Shown here piece by piece: positions 35,325 to 44,832 of a stretch of 64,000 bases of DNA. The notes under the pieces are model-generated. The model worked only from the letters and a program-made list of their open reading frames with translations. It was not told the origin of the DNA and did not search any database. Source of the stretch: Lacisediminihabitans changchengi (GTDB taxonomy: Bacteria > Actinomycetota > Actinomycetes > Actinomycetales > Microbacteriaceae); contig NZ_JAEPES010000002.1 in assembly GCF_016634425.1 (NCBI RefSeq), positions 186,001 to 250,000 on the forward strand, written 5' to 3'. How positions within the stretch are numbered: position 1 is the stretch's first letter; each line of letters opens with the position of its first letter. A program made the position numbers and the translations under genes.

Positions 35325-36308
35325 GTGAACACCGACACCGGATCCCTCTTCCTACACCCAGACCGCAACCTCGGAATGGAGCTGGTGCGGGCGACCGAGG
35401 CCGCCGCCATTCGCGCCGTCCCCTTCATCGGGCGAGGTGACAAGAACGCCGCCGACGGTGCGGCAGTGGACGCGATGCGCAAGTTCCTCGGCACTGTCAA
35501 CTTCGACGGCGTCATCGTGATCGGCGAAGGTGAGAAAGACCACGCGCCGATGCTCTACAACGGCGAGCACGTCGGGAACGGCCACGGACCGGCCGCCGAC
35601 ATCGCCGTCGACCCGATCGACGGCACCTCGCTCACCGCCGCGGGCCGCCAGAACGCCCTGTCGATGATCGCCGTCGCCGATCGCGGGTCGATGTACGACC
35701 CCTCGGCCGTCTTCTACATGGACAAGATCGTCACCGGCGGCGAGGGCCGTGGTGTCGTCGACCTGCGCAAACCGATCGGCGAGAACATCCGTGCGCTGGC
35801 GAAAGCGAAGAACAAAGACATCGCCGACATGGTGATCGCCGTGCTCGACCGTCCACGGCATGCCCAGCTGGTCGACGACATTCGCGCCGCGGGCGCCGGG
35901 ACGAGGATGCTGCTCGACGGCGACGTCGCCGGCGGCATCAACGCTGCGCTGTACGGCACCCGTATCGACATGTGCGTCGGAATCGGCGGTACCCCGGAGG
36001 GCATCATCACCGCCTGCGCGCTCAAGGCTCTTGACGGGTTCATCCAGGGGCGGCTGTTGCCCCGTGACGACGACGAGCGTCAGAAGGCGATCGACGCCGG
36101 ACACGACCTCGACCGTGTGCTCGAAGCCAACGACCTGGTCACGAGCGACAACACCTACTTCGTCGCCACCGGCGTGACGGATGGCGGCCTGGTGAACGGT
36201 GTGCGCAAGCTCGGGCCCGTCCTCCGCACCGAAAGCATCGTGCTCCGGGGGCGCTCCGGCACCATCCGCCGGGTGCAGGCCGACCACGTCGCAGAGAAGT
36301 GGCTGTAG
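35325..36308 (+). CDS. glpX: Class II fructose-1,6-bisphosphatase
   Basis: A 327-residue metal-dependent phosphatase of gluconeogenesis, the main FBPase in many actinobacteria. IGEGEKDHAPML (66-77), DPIDGTS (96-102) and DGDVAGGINA (about 194-203) match the family. GTG 35325 is chosen because the family starts here and a -10 box lies just upstream, implying a leaderless message; the in-frame extension to 35127 runs through the promoter. It ends at a strong terminator. Confidence 0.94.
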   Translation: MNTDTGSLFLHPDRNLGMELVRATEAAAIRAVPFIGRGDKNAADGAAVDAMRKFLGTVNFDGVIVIGEGEKDHAPMLYNGEHVGNGHGPAADIAVDPIDGTSLTAAGRQNALSMIAVADRGSMYDPSAVFYMDKIVTGGEGRGVVDLRKPIGENIRALAKAKNKDIADMVIAVLDRPRHAQLVDDIRAAGAGTRMLLDGDVAGGINAALYGTRIDMCVGIGGTPEGIITACALKALDGFIQGRLLPRDDDERQKAIDAGHDLDRVLEANDLVTSDNTYFVATGVTDGGLVNGVRKLGPVLRTESIVLRGRSGTIRRVQADHVAEKWL

Positions 36309-36318
36309 CGAACATGTG

Positions 36319-36356
36319 ACGAAACGCCCCCGGCTTGTGAGTCGGGGGCGTTTCGT
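36319..36356 (+). terminator. Terminator of glpX
   Basis: Stem of about 16 bp, ACGAAACGCCCCCG with its complement and a 6-nt loop, 10 bp after the stop codon. The right arm ends GTTTCGT, giving a weak T-rich tail. It also shields the convergent rmuC gene. Confidence 0.88.
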
Positions 36357-36430
36357 GTGAGCGACGTCGGCCGTGACGGGTGTTGCTGTTTCAGGGTGTC
36401 GCCGCGTCGGGGTGTTGCTCTGTCGGGTTC

Positions 36431-37807
36431 TTAGGCGGAGTCGCGTTCTCGATCGGCCCCGCGCTCCCGTTCGGCGAGGGCGAGCTGATCGATGCCGTGC
36501 AGGTCTCGCCGCCCGGGTTCAGTAGCGCGTGCGCCTTCCAGCTCGGCGACCAGTTCCGCCGCGCTGAGCGTCCTCGGCGTCTCCTCGATCTCGGCGTGGT
36601 TACCGAGCACGGTCGATTCGTCCAGCACATTCAGTTTGCGGGCCGACGGCAGAACCTGGCGCTCGAGCGAGCCGACGAATCCGTTGTAGTGCTTGACGGT
36701 GCTCTCCAACGACCGGCCGAGCTTGTCGACGTGGCCGGCGAGGGTGGCCAGACGTCCGTATAGCTCGCGGCTGAGATCGAACAGCATCTTCGCCTCGGCG
36801 GTCACCACGTCCTGTTGCCAGCTGAAGGCCACCGTCTTCAGCACCGACCACAGCGTCACCGGAGAGGCGAGCGCGACTTTCTTCGAGAATGCGTAGTCCA
36901 TGATCGCGGGATCGGCTTCCATCGCTGACGCCACCAGAGACTCGCTCGGGATGAACGCGATCACGAGTTCGGGTGAATGCTCGAGCCCGGCCCAATAGGC
37001 CTTGCTGCCGAGCGCGTCGATGTGGGAACGCACCGCCTTCACGTGTTCCTTGAGGAATGCCGCCCGTCGGGCGCCTTCCTCCCCGGTCGCCGTGGCGGCG
37101 ATCTGGCTGGCCTCCAGATAGGCGGTGAACGGCACCTTGGCGTCGACGGCGATGTTCTTCCCGCCCGGCAGGTGGATGACCATGTCCGGCCGCCCCGCGC
37201 CCGAGTCCGAGGAGATGCTCGCCTGCACGTCGAAGTCGACCCGTTCGATGAGTCCAGCCGCCTGCACGACATTGCGCAGCTGAGTCTCGCCCCAGACCCC
37301 GCGGAGAGAATTGCTGCGTAGCGCGGAGGCCAGCGACTCGGCCGTCGTCCTGATCTGCTCGCCCGACATCCGTGTCTGGGTCAGCTGCTCCGCGATGGCG
37401 CCGTACTGCTGGCTGCGTTGGGTCTCTAGGTCGGTGACCTGCTGCTGCATCGCGCGCAGCGACTCCTGCACCGGGCTCAGCGCCTGCAACACCGAGCCCT
37501 GCTCGCGCTGTCGCTGCGCTTCCGCATCCCGCTCGGCGCGGTGCCGTTCGACGAGGTCGCGGTACTGCTCGCGCTGATCGCGCAATTGGTTCTCGAGCGC
37601 GATGGCGGTGGCCTCGGTCGCGGCGAGTTCAGCGCTCAGCTGGGACCGGGCGGATGCCTCGCGCTCCCGCACCGTGGCGAGCTCCACCTCGTGCCGAAGG
37701 TCGGCTTCCCCACCGCCGTTCCGGCTCCGCGCGACGAGCGCGCCGATGACGGCCCCGACGAGGACGCCGAGGATCAGACCGAGGAGCAGTGCGAGCGTGG
37801 GATTCAT
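36431..37807 (-). CDS. rmuC: RmuC-family DNA recombination protein
   Basis: A 458-residue protein: one N-terminal membrane helix (4-27), a long coiled coil (about 35-165, Glu/Gln/Arg-rich) and the RmuC nuclease-like domain (about 175-385; LRGVWGETQLRNVV, GRPDMVIHLPGG, VDAKVPF, YWAGLEHSPELVIAFIPSE). RmuC limits sequence inversions at short inverted repeats, relevant in a region with several. The start at 37807 sits directly before the membrane helix; the longer upstream open frame is rejected. Confidence 0.93.
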   Translation of the reverse strand: MNPTLALLLGLILGVLVGAVIGALVARSRNGGGEADLRHEVELATVREREASARSQLSAELAATEATAIALENQLRDQREQYRDLVERHRAERDAEAQRQREQGSVLQALSPVQESLRAMQQQVTDLETQRSQQYGAIAEQLTQTRMSGEQIRTTAESLASALRSNSLRGVWGETQLRNVVQAAGLIERVDFDVQASISSDSGAGRPDMVIHLPGGKNIAVDAKVPFTAYLEASQIAATATGEEGARRAAFLKEHVKAVRSHIDALGSKAYWAGLEHSPELVIAFIPSESLVASAMEADPAIMDYAFSKKVALASPVTLWSVLKTVAFSWQQDVVTAEAKMLFDLSRELYGRLATLAGHVDKLGRSLESTVKHYNGFVGSLERQVLPSARKLNVLDESTVLGNHAEIEETPRTLSAAELVAELEGARATEPGRRDLHGIDQLALAERERGADRERDSA

Positions 37808-37946
37808 TGAGCCAGCGTCACATCGACCACTGACATTGAGGGCGCGTGGTCGACTAAGCTCCCCGAAAGGGGGCTGATTTGCCAAAGAATCCTCGCGTAT
37901 CATCCATAGGTCAGTCGAATTGGGCGGGCGTGAACAAAGGACATCA

Positions 37947-40562
37947 GTGAAGAATTGCAGCAACTGCGAGGCATCGATCGACGCGGAGAAATTCTGTCCA
38001 CAGTGTGGGACATCGACCTCGGAACAGCTCGCAGACCAGTCGTCGCACCTGGTCGACGACGGCATGACAGAGGAGACTGCGCTGCGGATTCCTCGGGTCA
38101 CGGCTAGTGCGCCGGGAACCGGGTCGACGCCCGCTGTCACCGAGACTGTGACGGACACGTCGGCCCCGGTGTCGCCAACCCCCTCTACATCGTCCTGGCG
38201 AAGCGTCTTTTACTCGCTCCCCGCCGAGCGTTGGATCGGCTCGTCGATCCGCGCCGTCGTGGCCTATGCCGCGGTGTGGGGCGTCGCTCTGCTGGTCTCT
38301 CTGCTCCTCCTGCTTTCACTCCATGACGTCACCGTTGATTGGTCGTTGCTCTTCTTGCTCCCGGCTCAGATCGTGGGTCTGGGCCTGGGCGGTGTGTTCA
38401 CAGCGAGTACATCCGTTCTGGGCGTCACAGCAACCGTCTCCCTGCTGTGGGCGCCCCTACTCGTCTCCGCTGCAGCGATCGTGGGGCTAGCACTGGCGTC
38501 TCGGCACGATGAGCGTGCCCATCCTGTCGTTAGTCATCGTCAACGCTTGCTGCTCAGCGCTCTGACCGGTGTCGTTTTCACCGTGATCGCCGTTTTGGCG
38601 GCCGCGCTGTTGCGACCTTCGTACAGCCTCAGTAATAGAGAACTTCCATCGGGCTTTCCGCGGCTCGGCGACGGCGTGCTCGAAGCATCAGGATCGGCAG
38701 CTTCAGTGTCGCTGGTCGTGATCTCTCTGATCGTCGGAGTAGGGGTGTCATTCCTGTCGAGATGGCGGGAAGCGCACCGCGGGGATGTTCGCGAGCTTGC
38801 CCCGCGCCCCCCACTCGTTACAGCGCTTCTTTCTGCGATTCCGGTTTCCGTCCTCTACGCGGTGGTGGTGGCGATCATCGTTTCCGTCGCCGCGGTGATC
38901 TCGGTTGCCGTCAACGGGGGCGGCTCCGCTCTCATCGCCAGCCCGCTCTGGTTGCCGACCGTTGCGCTCAACGGTCTTGCTCTCGTGAACTTCTCAGTGC
39001 TCGGGGTTTCCGGCCCGCTGACCGGATACCCAGGGTTTTCCGCGCTCGCCACGAGCGTCTCCCTGCCGGGTTCCATGCCGTGGTGGGTGCTGGTCATCGC
39101 GATCGTCCTCAATCTCTCGATCGTCGTCGCTGTTGCTACTGTCCTTCGTCTGCGCCGCGCCTCCACCGGTGCCACCGTGACCATAAACTGGTTCTCGACT
39201 GCAGTGGTGTTCGCCGCCGTTGGCTCGGTTGTGTCGCTGCTGGGCAGCATCTTGCTCTGGAGCCACGTCGACACCTCAGCAATCTCAGGTCAGGACTCTG
39301 GCCTGCTCGGTGCCGGCGCGTTGCTAGCCTCCAGCGTGGCATCTACCTGGGCGTCGGTCGGCCCGGCAGGGTGGACCATCTTCGTTTTCGTACTGCTTGG
39401 CGTCGTCGTCGAGGTCGCCGCGATTTGGGTGGCGCCAGTCGTCATCTCTTTGGTCAAGCCTGCGGCTCTTGACCGAGCGAACCGATTTCTTACGCGTGTT
39501 GGAGTCCCGCTCGCGCCAGCGGGCCAGGTTGTCCCGGGCGTTGCCGCCGTTTCCGAGTTGAGCCCAGAACGTCGCCGTCGGGCGATCATTATCGGATCCT
39601 CGGTCGGAGGGGTGGTCGCGGTCGTTGTGCTTGCTGCGGTTGCTATCTCGGTAGTGAACGCCACTGTGTTCAGCCCGCAGCGTCAGGTTGAGGCATATCT
39701 CTCGGCGCTGGAAAGCGGTCACGCGAAGGACGCTCTTGCACTGGGCCACGTCGACGTAGGCGAGGCTGGGCTCGAGTTGCTCACCGACAGGGCTCTCGCG
39801 GCGACTTCCACCCGGATCACTGGTCACACCGCGCTCAGTGGGACGATAACAGGAGACAACGCATACGTCTCGACACGAGCGGAACAGTCCGGGACATCCA
39901 TTCCCGTCAGTTATTCGCTCCACCGAACCGGAAAAACATGGTTGTTCTTCGACACTTGGGCACTCAACCCCGTCGAGCTGCCCACACTCGACATCGTCGT
40001 GCCGCAGGGCGCGGAGAAAGTGACGGTGAACGGCGTCAGTGTGCCAGTGGAGGCCGCCCGCAAGGATGGTGAGGGTACGCGACTGGCCGTTTTCCCTGGG
40101 CGTTATTCGGTGCAGATGGGTGGCGACACGACGTGGGTTACTGCTGCACCGCAGAAGAAGCTGATCACTCCGGCTTCGGTAGCGGGGGAGAGCGTCGAAC
40201 TCACGCTCGAGCCGACTGCGGCATTCCACAAGGAGATCGATTCACAGATGGGGACGTTCCTTGCCGGTTGTGTGGCATCTCATGAAATCGAGCCAAGCGG
40301 ATGCCCGTTCCGTTACTACTCCTATGGCGATACGTCGAACGTCGTGTGGTCGCTAAAGTCGCCGCCGGCCTACAGTCTCATCCAGGACTTCAACGGGGGA
40401 TGGGCGATCGAGACTAAGGAGGCGGGCGAAGCAGACGTGACCTATACCTCCTCGTTCTTCGGATCGTCTTACGACGAGGACGGCAGCAGCAGCGTTTACG
40501 TCGATGGAGGGATCGCCTTCACCGGCGGAAAGCCCGTCTACTCGTACGGCTCTGACGACTAG
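37947..40562 (+). CDS. Large zinc-ribbon multi-pass membrane protein, unknown function
   Basis: An 871-residue protein. It opens with a zinc ribbon (C4, C7, C17, C20: CSNC and CPQC), a Ser/Thr/Pro linker to about residue 85, then about 11 hydrophobic segments to about 560, one more membrane helix (about 550-572), and an extracytoplasmic C-terminal part of about 300 residues. The latter begins VEAYLSALESGHAKDALALG, like a lumazine-binding/NTF2-type DUF4878 domain, and contains beta-rich repeats and two Cys. Start GTG 37947 places AAAGGA 6 bp upstream and puts the ribbon at the very N-terminus. Relatives with zinc ribbon, membrane core and similar C-terminal repeats exist in Firmicutes and actinobacteria (YvbJ/TcaA-like), but none with a known job is recognised. 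Codon use is slightly less biased than neighbours. Confidence 0.78.
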   Translation: MKNCSNCEASIDAEKFCPQCGTSTSEQLADQSSHLVDDGMTEETALRIPRVTASAPGTGSTPAVTETVTDTSAPVSPTPSTSSWRSVFYSLPAERWIGSSIRAVVAYAAVWGVALLVSLLLLLSLHDVTVDWSLLFLLPAQIVGLGLGGVFTASTSVLGVTATVSLLWAPLLVSAAAIVGLALASRHDERAHPVVSHRQRLLLSALTGVVFTVIAVLAAALLRPSYSLSNRELPSGFPRLGDGVLEASGSAASVSLVVISLIVGVGVSFLSRWREAHRGDVRELAPRPPLVTALLSAIPVSVLYAVVVAIIVSVAAVISVAVNGGGSALIASPLWLPTVALNGLALVNFSVLGVSGPLTGYPGFSALATSVSLPGSMPWWVLVIAIVLNLSIVVAVATVLRLRRASTGATVTINWFSTAVVFAAVGSVVSLLGSILLWSHVDTSAISGQDSGLLGAGALLASSVASTWASVGPAGWTIFVFVLLGVVVEVAAIWVAPVVISLVKPAALDRANRFLTRVGVPLAPAGQVVPGVAAVSELSPERRRRAIIIGSSVGGVVAVVVLAAVAISVVNATVFSPQRQVEAYLSALESGHAKDALALGHVDVGEAGLELLTDRALAATSTRITGHTALSGTITGDNAYVSTRAEQSGTSIPVSYSLHRTGKTWLFFDTWALNPVELPTLDIVVPQGAEKVTVNGVSVPVEAARKDGEGTRLAVFPGRYSVQMGGDTTWVTAAPQKKLITPASVAGESVELTLEPTAAFHKEIDSQMGTFLAGCVASHEIEPSGCPFRYYSYGDTSNVVWSLKSPPAYSLIQDFNGGWAIETKEAGEADVTYTSSFFGSSYDEDGSSSVYVDGGIAFTGGKPVYSYGSDD

Positions 40563-40565
40563 GGC

Positions 40566-41168
40566 CTAGCTCAGGGCCATGGGGGCGCGGTCGGCGGCCA
40601 GTTCGCCGATCGCGCCGAGTCGCACGCCGGCGATGGTCGCCAGGTGCTCGATCGACTCGGCCCCGTGGCGGCGTGCGGCGTGCACCACGATCGCGGCGCA
40701 GGCCTCCGAGTCGGCGAGGGCGTTGTGGTGCGCGAAGTCCTCGAAGCCGGCGGCCATCGCGGCAACCGGCAGGCGGTACGAGTCGAGGGTGTAGGTCTTG
40801 CGGGCGACCTGCAGGCTGCACAGGTATCCGAATGACGGGATGTCGATGAAGCTTGCACGACACGCGCCCTGGATGACGCCCATGTCGAACCCGGCGTTGT
40901 GCGCGACCAGGTGGTCGTCGCCGGCGAACGCGACCAGGTCGGGAAGCTGCTCGCTCCAGAGCAGCGCGTCTTCGACATCCGGAGCCATGATGCCGTGGAT
41001 GCGGGTGTTCCACTCCGAGAAGTGATCGTGTCCGGCCGGCGGTCGGATGAGCCAGTACGCGGAGTCGACGACGACCCCGCCGCGCACCTTCACGAGCCCG
41101 ACCGAGCAGGCCGATGCGCTCGAGTTGTTGGCGGTTTCGAAGTCGATCGCGGTGAAGTCCAGGCCCAT
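40566..41168 (-). CDS. DnaQ-like 3'-5' exonuclease
   Basis: A 200-residue DEDDh exonuclease. Exo I is FTAIDFETAN (D9, E11), Exo II HNAGFDMG, and Exo III H..ALADSEACA (about 150-165), so the catalytic set looks complete. It is a stand-alone epsilon-like domain, perhaps DNA repair or RNA turnover. Its stop codon lies 3 bp from the stop of the convergent zinc-ribbon gene. Confidence 0.9.
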   Translation of the reverse strand: MGLDFTAIDFETANNSSASACSVGLVKVRGGVVVDSAYWLIRPPAGHDHFSEWNTRIHGIMAPDVEDALLWSEQLPDLVAFAGDDHLVAHNAGFDMGVIQGACRASFIDIPSFGYLCSLQVARKTYTLDSYRLPVAAMAAGFEDFAHHNALADSEACAAIVVHAARRHGAESIEHLATIAGVRLGAIGELAADRAPMALS

Positions 41169-41239
41169 GACGGCATCGTCTCACGGGGGTCCGACGGTCG
41201 ACTCCAGACGGTTCGGCGGTTCACGATTAGCCTCACAGC

Positions 41240-41888
41240 ATGCAACGGGAACGCAAGATCGGCGACGGAGACTCCTTCGGCATCGCGGCCGACGTCTACG
41301 AACGGGCCCGCCCCACCTACCCGCTCGAAGCTGCGCGCTGGCTGGTGCCGGAGGGCGCGAGGACAGTTCTCGACCTCGGTGCGGGCACCGGCAAGTTCAC
41401 CCGCTCACTCGTCGACCTCGGCCTCGACGTGATCGCCGTCGAACCGGATGAACGGATGCGCGCCACCCTCGCCTCGTCCCTGCCCGGTGTCACGGCTCTC
41501 GCGGGCACGGCCGAGCACCTGCCCGTCGCCGACGCGAGTGTCGACGCGATCACCGTCGCGCAGGCCTGGCACTGGGTCGATCCGGCCCTCGCGGTGCCCG
41601 AGACCGCGCGAGCGCTTCGCCCGGGCGGCACGCTGGGACTCGTCTGGAACCTCCGGGACGAACGCGTCGACTGGGTGCGCGAGCTCGGGCTGGAGCCGCG
41701 AGACGGACCTCGACGGGGTGCTCGAGCTCGTGGCATCCCGCAGCTACTTCATCACGGCAGATGATTCGGGCAAGAAGGAGATAACGGATGCCGTGCGCGC
41801 CCTGATCGCCGAACACCCCGACCTGCGCGGTGAGGCCAGCTTCGCGCTGCCGTACGTGACCCGGACCTTCCGTGCCCGCCTGCAGTAG
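41240..41888 (+). pseudogene. Broken class I SAM-dependent methyltransferase
   Basis: The first part (41240 to about 41700) codes for a normal methyltransferase core: FGIAADVYERARPTYP, VLDLGAGTGKFT (motif I), AVEPDERM, AQAWHWVDPALA and GLVWNLRDERVDW. The conserved C-terminal part (LVASRSYFITADDSGKKE to FRARLQ) continues in another frame to 41888. About 40 residues expected between DWVRELG and the W.RETDLDG segment are missing, and the frame shifts there. The first frame ends in unrelated residues at 41764. This is an internal deletion that left a frameshift; SAM-binding residues remain, so a shortened protein is possible but unlikely to fold normally. Confidence 0.8.
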
Positions 41889-41910
41889 AGCCCGGATACG
41901 ATAGACCCCC

Positions 41911-42984
41911 GTGGCTCTCACTATTGCAATCGTCGGTCTGCCCAATGTCGGCAAGTCCACCCTGTTCAACGCGCTCACCAAGAATCAGGTGTTGGCGGCC
42001 AACTACCCGTTCGCGACGATCGAGCCCAACGTCGGCATCGTCAACCTGCCCGACTCGCGGCTCGACACGCTCGCCGAGCTGTTCTCGAGCGAACGCATCC
42101 TGCCCGCCCCGGTGTCGTTCGTCGACATCGCCGGCATCGTCAAGGGCGCGTCGGTGGGGGAGGGGCTCGGCAACAAGTTTCTCGCCAACATCCGTGAGGC
42201 CGATGCGATCGCGCAGGTCGTGCGAGGCTTCGCCGACCCGGATGTGGTGCACGTCGACGGTGCGGTCGACCCCGCCAGCGACATGGAGACCATCAACACC
42301 GAGCTGATCCTCGCTGACCTGCAGACCCTCGAGAAGGCGATCGAGCGCTATCAGAAAGAGGTCAAGACCCGTCGCACCGAGCCGGCTGTGCTCGAGACCG
42401 CGCTCGCCGCGCAGGCGATCCTCAACGAGGGCAAGCCGCTGTCGTCGTCCAGTGCCGACTTCTCGCTGATCAAGGAACTCGGGCTGCTCACCTTCAAGCC
42501 CTTCATCTACGTCTTCAACGTCGACGAGGCCGTGTTGCAGGATGCTGACGCTCTCGCCAAGCTCGCGGCCCTCGTCGCCCCGGCGCAGGCGATCTTCCTC
42601 GACGCCAAGCTCGAGTCGGAGCTCATCGACCTCTCCAAGGAGGATGCGGCGGAGCTCCTCGAGTCGACCGGACAGACCGAGAGCGGGCTCGACCAGCTCG
42701 CCCGCATCGGCTTCGACACCCTGGGCCTGCAGACCTACCTCACCGCAGGCCCCAAAGAGTCACGCGCCTGGACCATCCCGAAGGGCGCCAAGGCCCCGCA
42801 GGCGGCCGGCGTTATCCACTCGGACTTCGAAAAGGGATTCATCAAGGCCGAGGTGATCGGCTTCGACGACCTGGTCGCGTCGGGTTCCATCGCCGAGGCC
42901 CGCGCAAAGGGCAAAGCCCGCATCGAGGGCAAGGAGTACGTCATGCAAGACGGCGACGTGGTCGAGTTCCGTTTCAACAACTAG
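41911..42984 (+). CDS. ychF: Redox-regulated ATPase/GTPase YchF
   Basis: A 357-residue Obg-family P-loop protein. G1 is GLPNVGKST (9-17), G3 is [10 protein letters not shown], the NKxD site is replaced by the family-typical NVDE (favouring ATP), and the TGS-like C-terminal domain ends [23 protein letters not shown]. YchF binds ribosomes and affects stress responses. GTG 41911 lies 8 bp after TACGAT, so the message is probably leaderless. Confidence 0.95.
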   Translation: MALTIAIVGLPNVGKSTLFNALTKNQVLAANYPFATIEPNVGIVNLPDSRLDTLAELFSSERILPAPVSFVDIAGIVKGASVGEGLGNKFLANIREADAIAQVVRGFADPDVVHVDGAVDPASDMETINTELILADLQTLEKAIERYQKEVKTRRTEPAVLETALAAQAILNEGKPLSSSSADFSLIKELGLLTFKPFIYVFNVDEAVLQDADALAKLAALVAPAQAIFLDAKLESELIDLSKEDAAELLESTGQTESGLDQLARIGFDTLGLQTYLTAGPKESRAWTIPKGAKAPQAAGVIHSDFEKGFIKAEVIGFDDLVASGSIAEARAKGKARIEGKEYVMQDGDVVEFRFNN

Positions 42985-43000
42985 GTCAGGCGACGCAACA

Positions 43001-43567
43001 GTGACCGAGCAGAGCATTCTCGAGCGGAATGGCGCCGCTGTGCCGTACGTCGAAGAGGGCAGCGGCCCGATCTCGCTGGTGTTCATTTCCGGTCGACCTC
43101 TTGATTCGGACGGCTTGTCCGCGGTCTCCCATTACCTGGCGAGCGAAGCAGGCTTCCACGTGACCAGGATCGGACCCCGCAACGAAGCGACGGTGTCGGC
43201 GCATGAACGCGCGGACGACGCTCTCGCAGTGATCGACCACCTCGGCCTGCGTCACACCTGGGTGGGCGGATACGGATCCGGTGGAACCGTGGCGCGAGTG
43301 TTCGTTGCGGCGCACCCGGAGCGTGCCAATGGTCTGGTTCTGCTCGGGGTGGAGGATGAGCAGATCCCCCTCGCGCCGGTGATGCCCGTGGTCATCGTTC
43401 AGGGGGCCGACGACGTGGTCACTCCAACGGCGAACGGGGAGGCGTTGCGCGCCACCGCTCCCGAACGCGCCACCATCACGACTATCAACGGGGCAACTCA
43501 TCAGTTTCCGATGTCGCACCCGATTGAGACCGCGGTGGTCATCGAGGAATACCTGGACTGGGACTGA
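43001..43567 (+). CDS. Small alpha/beta hydrolase-fold protein
   Basis: A 188-residue protein with the alpha/beta hydrolase core but no cap: the nucleophile elbow is GGYGSGG (Ser about 89), the acid is probably in VQGADDVVTP (about 132), and the base is probably the His in GATHQFP (about 167). It is shorter than typical hydrolases (about 250-280), with the region between strand 6 and 7 reduced. Substrate unknown. It follows ychF by 16 bp. Confidence 0.78.
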   Translation: MTEQSILERNGAAVPYVEEGSGPISLVFISGRPLDSDGLSAVSHYLASEAGFHVTRIGPRNEATVSAHERADDALAVIDHLGLRHTWVGGYGSGGTVARVFVAAHPERANGLVLLGVEDEQIPLAPVMPVVIVQGADDVVTPTANGEALRATAPERATITTINGATHQFPMSHPIETAVVIEEYLDWD

Positions 43568-43578
43568 TCGGCTGAAAA

Positions 43579-43599
43579 GACTCCAGAATCCGTGGAGTC
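43579..43599 (+). terminator. Weak hairpin after the alpha/beta hydrolase gene
   Basis: 7-bp stem GACTCCA/TGGAGTC with a 7-nt loop, 11 bp after the stop codon. No T-tract follows, so terminator function is uncertain. Confidence 0.45.
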
Positions 43600-43719
43600 C
43601 CGCTTCAACGTTTAGTCGAGCAACCTTGCGATTTTGAGCGGTATGCGAAGACATCGCTCGCTACCTGTGAGAGCCTCTCAGAATGCCCCGAAACTCGGAG
43701 CAAATAGGGGGAAACGTCC

Positions 43720-43938
43720 ATGGCCGCTGGCGGCGCATATGTAGTAATCCAGATCGTTCTCAAGGAGAAGATCCTGGGCACGGGCTCCGGAAATCTCACG
43801 GAGTTGGAGAAGGCGATCAACGCGCAGGCGGCGCTCGGATATCGACTGCACACGATCACCACCGCTTCATCGGGAAGCAAGGGGCTCGTGGGGGGCGACC
43901 GCATCCAGGCAACGCTGGTCTTCGAGCGACTCTCCTGA
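43720..43938 (+). CDS. Small DUF4177-like protein
   Basis: A 72-residue protein. VVIQIVLKEKILG...GNLTELEKAINAQAALGYRLHTITTAS has the strand-helix-strand pattern of DUF4177, small proteins in which the helix carries a L..LN.lG..Gw.l motif; here ALGYRLHTI fills that place. An AGGGGGAA ribosome site precedes the ATG by about 7 bp. Function unknown. Confidence 0.75.
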   Translation: MAAGGAYVVIQIVLKEKILGTGSGNLTELEKAINAQAALGYRLHTITTASSGSKGLVGGDRIQATLVFERLS

Positions 43939-43947
43939 GATTGTGAT

Positions 43948-43993
43948 GAGTTGGCGGTTGTCGTCGCTCCAGAGCGACAACAACCGGCAACTC
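43948..43993. terminator. 22-bp near-perfect hairpin between convergent genes
   Basis: GAGTTGGCGGTTGTCGTCGC... pairs with its complement with two mismatches in 22 positions and almost no loop. It lies 10 bp after the DUF4177-like gene and 14 bp from the stop of the convergent gene, so a bidirectional terminator is likely. Confidence 0.7.
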
Positions 43994-44006
43994 GGCAATG
44001 GTCGTG

Positions 44007-44297
44007 CTACCGGAGCGCGGACAGCAACCGGGTAACGATCGAGTCGACGCTCGCCGACCATTCGGCCGCGGACATCCGTGACTCCCGGCTCGGTGAGCTG
44101 TCACCGAGGAAGGCGACCAGTTCGCGGACGTCGTCGAAAGCCAGATCCGGTGCGCCGAACGACGGGTCGAGCTGGTCGATCCAGCGATCGCGCTGCTCGC
44201 GCCACGCGAGGTTGGTGCCGCCGTGCCCTGCATGCATCGCCGCGCTCCGCAGAGTCGTGATCAGGGCGCGGGCGAGCTTCGGGTCGAGTTCTGCCAC
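44007..44297 (-). CDS. Small helical protein of unknown function
   Basis: About 96 residues from GTG 44297 (VAELDPKLARALITTLRSAA), or 107 from GTG 44330, which abuts the divergent RidA start. It is mostly helical with a conserved-looking core GHGGTNLAWREQRDRWIDQLDP and ends VTRLLSALR. No family recognised. Coding potential is supported by strong third-position G/C and by the convergent hairpin at its 3' side. Confidence 0.6.
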   Translation of the reverse strand: MAELDPKLARALITTLRSAAMHAGHGGTNLAWREQRDRWIDQLDPSFGAPDLAFDDVRELVAFLGDSSPSRESRMSAAEWSASVDSIVTRLLSALR

Positions 44298-44330
44298 CGT
44301 TCCAGGGTATGCGCCCGCGATACTGGACAC

Positions 44331-44738
44331 ATGAGGACGACGGACGTGACGCTGATCAGGGTGCCCCAGCTCGCAGCCGCGCCGTACGCCTACGCCTCGA
44401 CGATTCCGGCGTCCGCGCGGCTAATCTTCCTCGCCGGGGCGTGCCCGATCGATGTCGAGGGCGTCGTCATCCATTCGGACGACATCGCAGCGCAGACGCG
44501 CCACTGCCTCGAGAATCTGGACGTCGCGCTGAGTGCGGTCGATGCGTCGCTGACGGATATCGTGTCCACTCGAGTCCTGGTAGTCACCCGCGATCGCCAC
44601 GATCTCACAGCCGCCTGGGCCGTTGTGAGCAAGTGGTTCGGCGACCACGCCGTGCCGAGCACTCTCCTCGGCGTGACGGTGCTCGGCTACGACGGCCAGC
44701 TCGTCGAGATCGAAGCGACCGCCGGGATCGTCGACTGA
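44331..44738 (+). CDS. RidA family protein
   Basis: A 135-residue member of the RidA/YjgF/UK114 family. RLIFLAGACPID, ENLDVALSAVDASLTDIVSTRVLV and STLLGVTVLGYDGQLVEIEATA follow the fold. The canonical arginine of imine deaminases (usually in a R.CV or SR motif near residue 105) is not evident, since STLLGV replaces it, so this may be a Rid subfamily without deaminase activity. GATACT 6 bp before the ATG suggests a leaderless message. Confidence 0.83.
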   Translation: MRTTDVTLIRVPQLAAAPYAYASTIPASARLIFLAGACPIDVEGVVIHSDDIAAQTRHCLENLDVALSAVDASLTDIVSTRVLVVTRDRHDLTAAWAVVSKWFGDHAVPSTLLGVTVLGYDGQLVEIEATAGIVD

Positions 44739-44832
44739 CCCCATGCCGATCCTCCCCACTCGACGAGAACCGCCCGCGCAACGACATCGGCGGGAGGCGT
44801 TCAGCTATTGACGAGCGTTCGGTGGCTGCGCC

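Noticed and set aside
44007..44738. Toxin-antitoxin pair formed by the small helical gene and the RidA gene
   Set aside because: They are divergent, the RidA family is metabolic, and no toxin fold is visible.
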